The position numbers and the translations under genes were made by a program. The notes under the pieces were generated by a model. The model had not been told where the DNA came from and made no database searches. It saw nothing but the letters and a program-made list of their open reading frames with translations. A stretch of 64,000 nt of DNA from Diphasiastrum complanatum (Eukaryota > Streptophyta > Lycopodiopsida > Lycopodiales > Lycopodiaceae), in contig CM055101.1 in assembly GCA_029204225.1 (NCBI GenBank), positions 7,409,057 to 7,473,056 of the forward strand, given 5' to 3'. Positions 53,385 to 62,324 of this stretch are shown one piece after another; the stretch's first letter is position 1; each line of letters starts with the position of its first letter.

Positions 53385-55218
53385 TTTTGATTGATTGATT
53401 GATTAAAGATATTGCATTAATATTAGATTGCACACCTGATTCAACAAGCATGTCGGACAAAGTACAATTCTCGTAGAAAGACAGGAACCTGATATGAGGA
53501 CTGCTGTGGATATTTGATGGGTACAACCAGTGCCATTGCTATATCCGTCCTGCCCGTGCCGACCGTTATGACATAAACACTTGTATGTGCCTTGAAGATT
53601 AATACAATCCGCATGTTCTGAACACTGATTCAGACTGGCATCTAGACATTCATTCACGTCTGCAGGTCCCAAACAAGAACAAATTGTGGTGGGATCAGAA
53701 AGAATTTATCAAATGGTGTGAGTTTTCTTAACATAGAGGCAATGAATTACCTTGACGAATGCATGCTGTAATCTGAAAAGGTTTATGAAGCAGCCTAAAA
53801 TCTCTAAAACTTCCAAATTTGCTTAATCTTAACAAAATATGCTAGATCGAAAGTCCACATTCAAGTTCTTGTGGGCCACTATAGACTTAGAAACGAGAAA
53901 TCTTGAATTTAATCAAAAGGAACATAAATTACATGCCAAGGAGAAAAATTGCACCATTCTCAGATGGAAACCTTTTGCTATTTTAACACTACCGTCATGT
54001 TTTTACCTTCTTACCTTTACAGCCGATCCCATTCTCATATCCGTCCCCTTGATAGCCGGGACTGCACTCACAAATATACCCAGGTAACTCTGTAACATCG
54101 CTACAAATGACTCTACTTTTGTTGTCAAAGCACGCATAGTCTGGCTGGGAGCTGGCAGCACTACAGTTGTCGTAATCCTGTATTGCCCAGAGAAGTTGTA
54201 CTCCGTACTGCCCAACTCCAAGTAGAGTCTTATCCCAGGTGGAGTAGGAGGCTGGGAATACAATGCTACAGAACGGACAATAATCTCTCTGTTCTGGATA
54301 ATAATAAGGTGTTTCGCTCATCATGTAGATTTCCCAAGATGCGTTTACGGAAAGTGTGCAACAAGCATATTCATTGCAATAAGAAGTTACATTCTGCGAT
54401 GTACAAGGTATTTGTCCACATATTCCACCACTCACAATTCCACCACTCAAATCATAATCATATATTGATGTCAATGGATTCGGTGAATACCTCCCTGTGG
54501 AATGGCAACCTGTCACAAAAAATACATTGGCGGCACTTATCATGTAAGGATGCTTAGGATCAAGCAATAAACTTGCTTTCCCAAGGTCCGTACACTTCAA
54601 ACCTTGAGCTGGGGTTGTTGGCATGGCTTTGATTTGTGTTGTATTGATGATCAGATATTTGGAAGTGATGTTAGTAACCTGAAAGGGGCCTGACATGGTT
54701 GAAAGAAATGGCCATGGGCCGGATGAATATTCCAGGCCGTTTTCTTGTGCTAGCGAGTTGTTTGAGTCGGTACAATTCAGTTCATATTTATAACTGCGCG
54801 CACATTCACGAGAAAGGCCGAAGGGGTAGGGAATTTGCACTGTCCCACAGGACACATTATCACATTTAGGGGAACGAATAGATGTTGGTGCTGGCGCTGG
54901 AGGCAATTCTGCTCTGAGAGCAGGGTCTCGATTCTCTGAGGGCAGATTTGCAGGTCTGAATGATGTAATGAGTGTGGATTGTCCTTTGGAATTTACCACT
55001 GAGGAGGATCTATGAACAGCACTAATTAATCGATCATTGGCTGGATGGAATCGCATGTTTTTCTGCTTAAGATAAGAGTAATAAATATTTCCATGGACAC
55101 TAAACTGGTTCCGAGCAACAGATACTACAGTAAGTATTACACAAATAGTACATACTAAAGCTACAATCATTACTTTCCTTGACGTATATGCTACTCTGAT
55201 TTGTCTGTCCATGTCCAT
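42578..55218 (-). CDS. WAK-like receptor protein kinase, eight exons
   Basis: A plasma-membrane receptor kinase of the wall-associated kinase family. Known members bind pectin or wall fragments outside and signal through a cytoplasmic Ser/Thr kinase. Exons (minus): 55,218-54,015; 53,659-53,489; 44,961-44,233; 43,951-43,935; 43,726-43,700; 43,529-43,395; 43,140-43,057; 42,895-42,578. All introns are GT-AG, phases agree at every junction, and the sum is 2,685 nt (894 codons plus stop). Order: N-terminal hydrophobic anchor, stalk, cysteine-rich galacturonan-binding-type domain, two EGF modules, transmembrane helix, kinase with P-loop, HRD, DFG and DPE motifs, and a C-tail. No stop or frameshift is visible. 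The 8.5-kb second intron, full of retroelement DNA, is the weak point: two neighbouring gene fragments remain possible, but phase and domain order favour one gene. Confidence 0.82.
43057..43140 (-). CDS. WAK-like gene exon 7: kinase C-lobe
   Basis: 28 codons, [20 protein letters not shown] then QDIYKVAQ, between acceptor AATGAAG and donor GTAAATC. Phase 0. Confidence 0.87.
43395..43529 (-). CDS. WAK-like gene exon 6: kinase C-lobe
   Basis: 45 codons: [20 protein letters not shown] then [20 protein letters not shown] and RLIKE. The Asp of SDVYSFG is the conserved C-lobe residue. Phase 0 at both ends. Confidence 0.9.
43700..43726 (-). CDS. WAK-like gene exon 5, 27-nt microexon
   Basis: GGTGACAG acceptor and GTAGAC donor flank nine codons, DPEFFENMQ, which hold the APE-equivalent DPE motif. 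Without exons 4 and 5 the kinase would lose its P+1 loop. Confidence 0.85.
43935..43951 (-). CDS. WAK-like gene exon 4, 17-nt microexon
   Basis: TTAATTGCAG|GAACTCCCGGTTATTTG|GTAAAATC. Completes the split Gly codon and encodes TPGYL of the activation segment. Confidence 0.85.
44233..44961 (-). CDS. WAK-like gene exon 3: transmembrane helix and kinase N-lobe to activation loop start
   Basis: [21 protein letters not shown] is the membrane span, followed by basic RRWKNR as stop-transfer. The juxtamembrane region ends at [15 protein letters not shown], typical of WAK kinases. P-loop [11 protein letters not shown], catalytic Lys in VAIK, helix-C Glu in FINEV, catalytic loop [11 protein letters not shown] and metal-binding DFG are all present. 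Donor CAAG|GTGCAG, phase 1. Confidence 0.92.
47155..47881 (+). repeat. Gypsy-like 5' LTR in intron 2, 727 bp
   Basis: Starts TGTTGGAGGGTTTGCGG and ends ATACCCGCTACA, followed after ATTT by a tRNA-Asp-type primer site. TATATATAG at 47,426 and CAATAAAG at 47,474 fit TATA and polyadenylation signals. A related LTR lies on the minus strand at 57,166. Confidence 0.82.
47426..47434 (+). promoter_or_regulatory. TATA box, intronic Gypsy-like LTR
   Basis: TATATATAG about 270 bp into the LTR. Transcription would be antisense to the receptor-kinase gene. Confidence 0.45.
47886..47903 (+). other. Primer binding site, tRNA-Asp type
   Basis: TGGTGCCGTTGCTGGGGA differs at two bases from the complement of plant tRNA-Asp 3' end. 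Confidence 0.8.
47904..50270 (+). pseudogene. Internal remnant of intronic Gypsy-like element, no pol
   Basis: A leader to about 48,700, then coding remnants: 48,717-49,031 ([20 protein letters not shown], acidic linker), 49,146-49,364 (helix-forming, [20 protein letters not shown]) and 49,755-50,099 ([38 protein letters not shown]). The last resembles 12,901-13,137 of the host Gypsy. Protease, RT, integrase and 3' LTR are absent; the coding-like sequence stops near 50,270 at GTTGGGGGCCC. I do not recognise these proteins; a Gag-equivalent with a coiled-coil is the simplest reading. Confidence 0.45.
50271..50992. other. Intron sequence with (AC)n microsatellite
   Basis: AT-rich, no coding or LTR signature. 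An AC dinucleotide tract of about 32 bases is at 50,522-50,553. Confidence 0.6.
50993..51751 (-). repeat. Gypsy 3' LTR in intron 2 (minus strand)
   Basis: Minus strand begins TGTTGTGGGTATTTCC after GCACTACTTTGGGCCGTGGACCC; the other end is placed at TGTAGCATAGGGG (50,993), less certain. It shares the ATACACG/CGCGCAGGATGCCA block with the LTRs at 41,401 and 59,101. A 40-base GA tract lies near 51,213-51,254 within a purine-rich zone (51,050-51,255). Confidence 0.7.
51752..52625 (-). pseudogene. Gypsy 3'-side remnant in intron 2 (minus strand)
   Basis: Minus strand frames 52,590-52,348 ([20 protein letters not shown]) and 52,210-51,989. The first is the counterpart of 62,025-62,324, where it follows zinc-knuckle Gag, so this is gag C-terminal sequence joined to LTR with pol deleted. 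Homology stops near 52,625. The sequence 52,626-52,860 has no recognised feature. Confidence 0.65.
52880..53395. repeat. Duplicated ~110-bp unit with (GA)n tracts
   Basis: 52,881-52,975 and 53,206-53,305 share ACATGTGGCTT, CCCACAT/CGCACAT, TTTGGAGG, TGCCACCAAAGG and CCTCC..CATGTGGC, each followed by a GA tract (about 52,976-53,018 and 53,310-53,381). A TTGA repeat follows at 53,388. Located within intron 2, upstream of its donor. Confidence 0.8.
53489..53659 (-). CDS. WAK-like gene exon 2: calcium-binding EGF module
   Basis: Acceptor CCTGCAG|ACGTG. Split codon G|AC gives [19 protein letters not shown], the calcium-binding EGF signature, then [16 protein letters not shown]. The donor is chosen as ATATCAG|GTTCCT to keep phase 1 for exon 3; GGCACTG|GTTGTA is a weaker alternative that would change the last codons. 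Confidence 0.8.
54015..55218 (-). CDS. WAK-like gene exon 1: anchor, stalk, GUB_WAK-type domain, first EGF
   Basis: ATG 55,218 gives [15 protein letters not shown], then a hydrophobic run of about 19 residues ([20 protein letters not shown]) acting as signal or signal anchor. About 75 residues of stalk follow (PPAPAPTS). The wall-binding domain starts [16 protein letters not shown], a WAK hallmark, and continues with C-rich blocks ([16 protein letters not shown]). The end, [20 protein letters not shown], is the C-terminal part of an EGF module. Donor AAAG|GTAAGAAGG at 54,014/54,015; phase 1. Confidence 0.88.
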
Positions 55219-55416
55219 ACTTGCTTTCGTATGAATCTCGTGTATAGTTGTGTGAGTGCTAATTCACATGAGTTGTATACGCTCACCCTGCATCCCTGCA
55301 ACAAAAACAAGTAATGCTTTTAGGCTGATTTACGTAGTACCTATAGATTGCTAAAATCCTTTAAAGTCCATTGAGAATAGATTACAAAATTATGAATTAG
55401 CAACCACCAAAATAAC
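55219..55416 (-). other. 5' flank of WAK-like gene
   Basis: About 200 bp of AT-rich sequence between the start codon and the first fold-back element; presumably 5' UTR and proximal promoter. No convincing TATA box was fixed. Confidence 0.35.
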
Positions 55417-55555
55417 TTTTTAAGTATAGGGAAGGCCCCCCTTCCCCGATTTAAGGCCCTTGGGCTCGAGGGCGGCAGCCCGAGGGCCCAAGGCCTTAGA
55501 TTGGGGAAAGCCCGAAGATGGGGGCCTTCCCCGTCGTAAAGCACTATCAAAAAAT
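55417..55555. mobile_element. GC-rich fold-back (MITE-like) element 1
   Basis: Terminal inverted repeats around GGGAAGGCCCCC and GGGGGCCTTCCCC, with an inner near-perfect palindrome TTGGGCTCGAGGGC...GCCCGAGGGCCCAA centred at about 55,474. Right end GTAAAGCACTATCAAAAA pairs with the left terminus of element 2. Length about 139 bp. Confidence 0.65.
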
Positions 55556-56156
55556 TTTACTTTCAAAATTTTACTCTTCCTTGTTTTTTCACTACTCTTC
55601 TTTGCTGGTTTTCATTTCTTTTCCGTGCTAGTTTTTCGCACTAGTTGTCTCAATATCTTCTGTAAAATGTAGCAAAATTACTAGTTTTCTCAATATCGTT
55701 TGCAAGACGCAGCAATAGACAATCGTGAGAAGTTGCTTGCGTGAACTAAATTAAGCACTGTAATGAAGAGATGGCTGTCAGTCCAAATCTGTTAGCAGGC
55801 AATGTTCTGAAGATTAGCACAATTGAAGGTGAAGAATCCAGCCATGAAGATCTCTGACTTTGATTCAGCGTGAAGCTATGAACGTGACAGTCGTTTGTGT
55901 AACCCTTGTGAATGAAACTCGAAGCCACGGAATTCAAGAAAAAGATAGGTGGCTATTAGAACATTATCATGTCAGCCAGCCAGAGTACAAGAGTTTTCAT
56001 AGGTGGTAAAAAAAATTTCAATTCACCTCTGTGGTAAAACAATTTCGAGGAGAGACCTTACACAAATGTACGGTTCCTCTGATACTGGTGTGCCAAGTGT
56101 TGTGTGTACAGTTGTCATATTATGCCAAATAAGGGATCTTCAAAATGCACACTAGT

Positions 56157-56255
56157 TTTTTTTATAGTGCTTTACGTATAGGAGAAGGCCCCTGGTGGCA
56201 GCCCCAAGGCACCTCACAAGGGGAAGGCCTTCCCCATAATAAAGCGCTATTAAAA
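56157..56255. mobile_element. GC-rich fold-back (MITE-like) element 2
   Basis: Left terminus TTTTTTTATAGTGCTTTACG and right terminus AATAAAGCGCTATTAAAAA are inverted repeats; GAAGGCC arms inside. About 99 bp, same family as 55,417-55,555. The 600 bp between the two hold nothing I recognise. Confidence 0.65.
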
Positions 56256-56449
56256 ACTTGTCAAAAAATGAATCCTTTTAATTTTGTTAATAAAGTTTTA
56301 TTAATTCACATTTTTTTATTTATAGTAAACACACCTTACAAACATGTGAGGTACAATAGGTTTTGAAAACAGCATTTTTAGGAACTCTTAAGTGGCACAA
56401 TTATGTTTGTTTGAAGTTTGAGCATAAAAACATCTTACAATAAACAATG

Positions 56450-56665
56450 AAGGGGTGGCGCGCTCCTCGGCCACTCGCAAAGGCTCTGCGCCCGAGGGCG
56501 CAGCGCCTTCCACGGGCAGAAGGGCCGAGGAGCCGGCCCTTCCACGAGGTGAATTCACTTTTTACCTTTTTTTTTTTACATGCACCTTTCGGGCAGAAGG
56601 TGCGTGTAAAAAAAGATAAATTTTTTTACGAGTACCTTCCGAATGCCAAAAGGTGCCTATAAAAA
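56450..56665. repeat. Cluster of inverted repeats, GC-rich
   Basis: GCTCCTCGGCC (56,463) pairs with GGCCGAGGAGC (56,523); inside, CTGCGCCC-GAG-GGCGCAG forms a second hairpin. Then TACATGCACCTT/AAGGTGCGTGTA (about 56,578-56,610) and a weaker third at about 56,620-56,665. Probably a third fold-back family or a composite. Confidence 0.6.
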
Positions 56666-56690
56666 AAAATTGCCATAAAAAAACTCGCCT

Positions 56691-57031
56691 CACAAATTAC
56701 GTTCTGTGAGGCTGATCCATGATTTTATGTCTATGTTTAGACAAGCATAATTGTCACTACAATTGACCCACTTGCTTAATTATATTACAATGGTCATCTA
56801 TATACAATTTACATTTGTGCAGATGAGTGTACAAAGAAGATGGTGTGGAGCCCTTGTGCCATCTGGAGGAGATCGTAGCCGTTGATGTCATTGGCCAACT
56901 CGTTGCACCAGTACAAATAGTGGGCGTGAGAAGGCTTCAACTATTCGAAGTCGACGAGCAAGTCACTGCCATGGCCAATTAAGTTTGGATAGTCAGTAAG
57001 TCGGACTTCCATGATATGTTGGATGAGTCGG
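56691..57031 (-). pseudogene. Short coding-like remnant, family unknown
   Basis: On the minus strand 57,025 to about 56,830 reads LIQHIMEVRLTDYPNLIGHG, a stop, then AHYLYWCNELANDINGYDLL. It is more codon-like than its surroundings and has one in-frame stop. It abuts Gypsy LTR sequence at 57,032. Could be an element accessory gene or a host gene fragment. Confidence 0.3.
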
Positions 57032-57165
57032 TGTAGGGTCGAAGATCTTGCGTAGTATAGCCCTCCCACCTGTCAACAAGGTTTAGAACACTGGATAGGT
57101 GTCTAACTATGGATAGATGCTACTTTTAGTTAGTTCTCCACTTTCTCCTTTAACTCTATGTAGTG
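57032..57165 (-). repeat. Fragment of host-Gypsy-type LTR (3' terminal part)
   Basis: TGTAGGGTCGAAGATCTTGCG onward matches 59,101-59,235 closely, then is cut by a different LTR at 57,166. Confidence 0.8.
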
Positions 57166-57700
57166 GGTTTCTTTCCTTGCCTAACCTGAATCCAAGATCT
57201 AGTCAATTTAGCATCATAGAGACGGAGTTAGTTGTCACGCGTAGGTTCGTTCCCATGAGAGCGATAGTTTAGTTCAGATTTCAGCATGAATGGAAGATCC
57301 AGATCTAACTCTACATCCATTAACCCTACTCATTAACACTAAGATCCACAAAAAAGATAGCTTACTCTTTCTCTCTCTCTCTTTCTCTCTCATAAAAAGT
57401 ATAGTAATACTCAATCCCAATAACATTCAGATCCAACAATTAGCAAAATTCAAAGAAAGCATGAGAGATGGAGAAGGGAAGGAGAAGAGCAAGGACATTC
57501 ATCAATCCATTTATGAAGAGAACCAATCTTCTTTATTGAAATGAGAAAATGAACATGTGTAGGAACTCGAGTTGGTCCCTTGTTATAGTAGAGAGGAGGA
57601 CCCTGGCCTCTGAATCCTATTGGTCCAGTCTTGTCTCTCTTTTATTCAAATTTAAAAAAGTGTGGGAACCATCAAAATTGGAGGAAAACCCAACTTTATT
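57166..57700 (-). repeat. Truncated LTR related to 47,155-47,881
   Basis: Minus strand ends ...AAACCCACTACA like the CCCGCTACA end at 47,881, and the two share CGCTCYCATGGGAACGAA, CTATCTCTCATG-like and CCAATAGGATT blocks. It stops near 57,700, where Gypsy leader begins. The start of this LTR is missing. Confidence 0.65.
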
Positions 57701-59100
57701 GTTTTGCCTCTTGTTGCACAACTGCTAATCTAGGAAGGTGTGGTGCCTGATTTGCTATCCTTCATGCTATTGATCGTCCCGATCTCAGATTCATCCGATG
57801 GTGGATTCCAAAGTGATTGGATCTTGCTTATACAGTAGGATGCAATTTGGATCTTCAAGGATCTGATCGGCCGGAAGTGAATTTTAGGCCTTTTACGGTG
57901 GTTTTTCCTTGATAACTTTTTACTCCTTGCACTGATTGACCTGAGATTTTGACAGTAGCTGGATCTGATGCAGATCTTTCCACTGATCTAGTTTTCAAGG
58001 GTTATCTTGTGCGAGGGTTTGTTGTGCGAGGGTTCTTTAGTTGTTTTTGCAGGTTAAAAACTTGATATCTTTCAGATCTTTGGGAAGTAACTCTCGCAAG
58101 GTTCACAGTAGCTGGATTTGGGTCAGATTTCACTATAGAATTCTCTACGAGAGTTAACTCTCACAAGAAGTGAAAATTTCACTGTCTACGAGGGTTAAAA
58201 ATCACTTTTTTTGCTTGATCTTCACCAGATCTTCACACTAACTCTCGCAGGCTTCATCACTGATGTAAATTGACATTCTGAATCGATTGAGAGGGTCTGT
58301 GAGAGTTCTTATTGGAAGGATTTGTTAGATGTTCACTTTTTAGTGATTTTTTAGCACTTAAATCCAATTTTCTGCTCACTGGAATTAGACTAACTCTTGC
58401 AAGCTCTTCTGTGTCCTAGTCTCACTGAGATGAAACTTCAGAATCCTCTGCGAGAGTTCTTGACCACTAGAGCTGAAAATTTTGTTGTCTGCGAGGGTTC
58501 ACTGGTACTTTTCCGTCTTTTTTTCACTGGGAACTCTCGCACAGGCACTTAGATATCAAACTAACTCTCGCAAGCTTCTCTGTGTCCTAGCCTCACTGAA
58601 ATGGAACTTTAGAGGGCTCTACCAGAGTTTTTATGAAGATTTGAATTTTTTTGGATTTTTTCAAGGGTTTTTTGAGTTTTTTTTATGATTTTTCTCTGAT
58701 TTTTACAATCTGCTTGGAGCTAACTCTCGCAGGCTTCTATGCATGTCTGGGACAGTACCCTGGAGCTGCTGCCAGTCATGCAAGGGTTAATTCTCACTGA
58801 TTCTAGAGATATAAAAATCTGATGAGATTTTAAGCTCCTTTTCCCTCCAAAATGCAGATTGGTGTGTTTTTTTTGGGTTTTTTGGCTGGTTGGTTTGGGT
58901 TTCAAGCCCTTAGAGGATGTTCAGGGCCTCCTCTACCCTCTCACACCTCCTCCGCTAGTAGTGAATAGTCCAAACACAAAAAAATACAGAAAACTAACTC
59001 TAAACTCCCAAAAATCTACCTAAACTACTCTAAAAAACAAAAAAATATCTAAAATGCAGCTAAACTAGTTAGTGGAAACCTATCCCGGCAACGACGCCAC
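57701..59100 (-). other. Gypsy leader, minus strand, with primer site at 59,083-59,099
   Basis: Minus-strand TGGCGTCGTTGCCGGGA (59,099-59,083) is a tRNA-Asp primer site one base inside the LTR. The leader then matches 10,443-11,010 of the host Gypsy. The 58,070-58,760 part contains many copies of AACTCTCGCA-like motifs (actctcgcaagg, aactctcgcagg), a degenerate short repeat. No gag follows before the junction at about 57,700. Confidence 0.75.
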
Positions 59101-59923
59101 TGTAGGGTCGAAGATCTTGCGAGGTATAGCCCTCCCACCTATCAACAAGGGTTAGATCACTGGATAGGTACCTAACTATGCATAGATGCTACTTTTAGTT
59201 AGTTTCCTAATTTCTTCCTTAGCTCTACTCACCACTAACACTATTCTCCTTTAACTCTACTCCTCTACACTAACATTCATTATGATTTGGGTTAAGGGAA
59301 GGGATAGAAAAGAAGAGATTGAGAAGAGAAGAGAGAAAGAAAGAGAGATAGAGAGTGAGGGTGGAGATTAGCTCAAATGCACATTATACTTGCTAAAGGA
59401 GAAACATAAACTATTGAAACCAAAAAGCATGAACTTGAAAGCAATTGAAAACAACAAGAGCAATAGCAAGCATTGAATTGCAAATGAGGATGCTTATCTT
59501 CCAAAATTGGTAGAGTTTCCTCCTTCTCATTAAGCATGAAAATAGTGTACAAATGGTGCCTTTCTATAAAATGGGGAAGCCCTTGCCCCTCAATCCCATT
59601 GGCTAATATTCACAATCATCTTATCCATTCATCTTGGACCCAACTTGATTCAAGGGTCCACAAAAAGTACATTAGAAGTAAATTAGAAATCACAAGATTC
59701 ATGTGAGTCCCAATTTGGACCCAACTCTAAAAAGCAATCTCTAAGTTTAAAAATGACATTGGGCCTCTAGTTTTATTTTAATTCCAAGGCCCAAGTCATG
59801 TTTATTTTATTTACAACTTTATTTGTGTGCTCATTGGGCCATGGGCTTATACACGCAGGATGCCATGCCCTCGCAACACATTTTATTGGATGATTTTATT
59901 TATTTACACTTTGTTGGCCAACA
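59101..59923 (-). repeat. Host-Gypsy-type 5' LTR, 823 bp (minus strand)
   Basis: Minus strand begins TGTTGGCCAACAAAG and ends TTCGACCCTACA. Same family as 41,401-42,230. GA-rich tract at 59,310-59,360. Confidence 0.85.
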
Positions 59924-60859
59924 CAAATGCACTTTTTTCAAGATTTTTTGAGTTTCCAATAAAATTTTGCAAAAAACACCCCAAGAAAATGCATGTTTTT
60001 AAAGATTTTTTGAGTTTCCTTGGGAAGTAACTCTCTCAGCTTGGTGAGTAAGTGAATCTGACTTAGCTACAAGTGCATACCAGTCTAAGAGGGTTTGTTC
60101 CCGGAAAATCTTAAAATTTTGCCAAAAAACACCAAAAAAATGCACGTTTTCCATGTTTTTTTGAGATATGCTAGGAAGTAATCTTCTCAAAGACTTTTAT
60201 AGATAAATCTAACCAAGATCTTACTACTATAAAATTTTTGTGAAGATCCAATGGTTAGATTTAATAATATCTAAGAAAAAGTTCCAAAAAGTGCCAAAAA
60301 ATTAAGTTTTTTCAAGATCATGACAAATCTGTCCATCAAGAACTCTTGCAGAATTCACATTGTCTAGAAATGGTTCAAATACAGCTAATGTATAAAGGTT
60401 GAAGTCTAGATTCACTCAGATCTGAAGACATCTCAAAAAAAAAAATCACGAAAAACCAAGAAAAAGTGCTAAAATCACACTATTAGCCAACTGAAACTGA
60501 TCAGATCTTGTCAAATCTAGGTTGCAATCACATTATCCATCAAGATCCAACATCCCTAGACTGAATCAAGTGAATGAACCTCAGATCAAGCTGATTTGTT
60601 CCCTCCACATCAACCACTATCCATGCATCATTCTTCTGTCCCATCTCTATTCCATCTTCTATCTCCATCTCTACTAGATAAATCCATTTTCTGTTTCTAT
60701 TCTCATCCATACTGATCCATCGTTTACCGATTCTCTTTTCTTCTTCTTCTTCTCCATCTTTCAAAAAAAAAAAAAAAAGTGGTTGGAACACCAGAGTCAT
60801 TGAGCAAACCTTGAAGCAATTCACCAACCAGCTACTTTGCGACATTCTAGTGCTGAACT
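59924..60859 (+). other. Gypsy leader-like region with internal duplication
   Basis: Two diverged units of about 165 bp (about 59,958-60,035 and 60,110-60,190) share AAAATTTTGC(C)AAAAAACACC, AATGCA(T/C)GTTTT and GGAAGTAA. An A16 run is at about 60,763. No coding sequence. It precedes a plus-strand Gypsy gag. Confidence 0.5.
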
Positions 60860-62324
60860 ATGGAGACCACCAATGCAGGATTATCTAAACTAAAAAAGTT
60901 CCTTTATGAAACAATCCGAGACTACACCTATCGAATCATTCAATTAGTGAAGGATTGTAATCCACCGATTTCTGAATGGATCGTCATGGCAAAATACTAT
61001 GCTGGACTGCCCAAAAGGATCAGATCTGGTATGGCAGAATTAGCATCCTATGCGTCACCTGTACAACTCTGTAAGAATGCTGCCATGATGGAAATCTCAC
61101 AAGGGATGAGAGATTTTTCCTACCACTATGATGAATCATCAGATGGGGAATCAGAGGAACAAAGGTCAACAACGAACGATGATCCAACAAGAATGAGAAC
61201 CTGTGGGAGGTAACAAAGAGCATCAAAGTCAAGCAGATCAAGTGCAGCGGAAGACCAAGAATCTTGCACATCAAGTTCAAGCCGTTATCAAACTTATGCT
61301 TGCACAATCAATTTTTTGGAAAATGACAAATGTACCTTATGCTTTGGAGATCATCCAAGTACCAAATGTCCGAACAAGAATCCATGCTTATTAAAAGGAC
61401 AAAATGCAGAGCAACAAGTTTGTCGATGGCAAGATCCAGCGGTTCAATAGTCAGAAGAAAAATCAAGCCAACAAGGAGCTCATCCAAGAGATGGATGTCA
61501 GATAAACCCACCTAAATTACGAGCTTCTTCAACAACCAGTGGAAAGGTAGAAGTTTTGGTTATATCATCTTGACCATAGCAGCCTATCAGTCTACTTTGT
61601 GGAAGATCCTAAGGGGAATCTATTACCAATGTATGCCTATCAACTTAGAGGAGATGGTGTATTGCACTCAGTAAGATGCTATGGATGCAGAGGGAAACAC
61701 CGCCATGCTAAATGTCCACATCGAGGGGATCCATCAACATTTGATCCCTCATGTTCACAATGCGGAGTTAATCATCCATGCCGAGATTGCCCGATGAGAA
61801 ATTCACAAATAGCTAGGAGGCATTTGGCCTATGCAGACCAACATGCACCTATGGTGACCCTTCCACCTCGAATGCACTATAAAAGAAAACTCTTGGTTCC
61901 ATCGGGTTATGAAATGAGTGACGAAGAGGACAATCTGGCAAAAGTCCCAAAGTACGCAAAGATACCCTTGGACAAACAAGTAAAACCATCAAAGAAGACA
62001 TAGATAGTAGAATTCATCACGCCAATGGTAACTAAGGAAGTCAAGAAATTGGCATCCGATGAGTTTCAATGGATTTTACCAAGTCTCTTGGCGCAATCAC
62101 TGCAAAGAATTTTTAGTGATGAATTACCAAGGGGACTAGCGTCAACAAAGCAACTTGAAGGCAATTCAGCACAAGATCCAATGAGTAGTGCCATCACGCT
62201 ACGGGGAAGTGCAATGACTAAGGGAAGACTAAAGTTGATGATTGTCCCTCAACGAGCAAGATTCAACCAAAGTTTCATTGTTCCACAATGCAGGCCCAAA
62301 CCAATGCCAAACTGGTTTGGTTAA
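60860..62324 (+). pseudogene. Gypsy gag with short zinc knuckles, plus strand
   Basis: Frames 60,860-61,213 (KKFLYETIRDYTYRIIQLVK, YYAGLPKRIRSGMAEL), 61,599-62,003 and 62,025-62,324. The Gag core matches the ERVRDYIE...LAGLPRSIRKEL block at 11,340-11,480. Zinc knuckles: CTLCFGDHPSTKC (61,331-61,369), CYGCRGKHRHAKC (about 61,678) and CSQCGVNHPCRDC (about 61,755), all C-x2-C-x3-H-x4-C. The last frame ([20 protein letters not shown]) equals 52,590-52,348 on the other strand. Several frameshifts; a minus-strand Copia cuts it at about 62,325. Confidence 0.78.

Larger units (their letters stand above)
44962..53488 (-). other. WAK-like gene intron 2, about 8.5 kb, retroelement-filled
   Basis: Bounded by donor GTTCCT (53,488) and acceptor TGGAAATGCAG (44,962). 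Contains a plus-strand Gypsy-like fragment (47,155 to about 50,270), a minus-strand Gypsy fragment (50,993 to about 52,625), an AC microsatellite and GA repeats. 44,962-47,154 is AT-rich with no feature recognised. Confidence 0.72.

Noticed and set aside
53212-53526. Extension of the EGF exon into a frame with poly Ser-Leu
   Set aside because: The frame crosses the GA microsatellite; splice phase supports ending exon 2 at 53,489.
55341-55672. Small frames across the GC-rich segment upstream of the WAK-like gene
   Set aside because: They coincide with the palindromic fold-back element and read equally on both strands.
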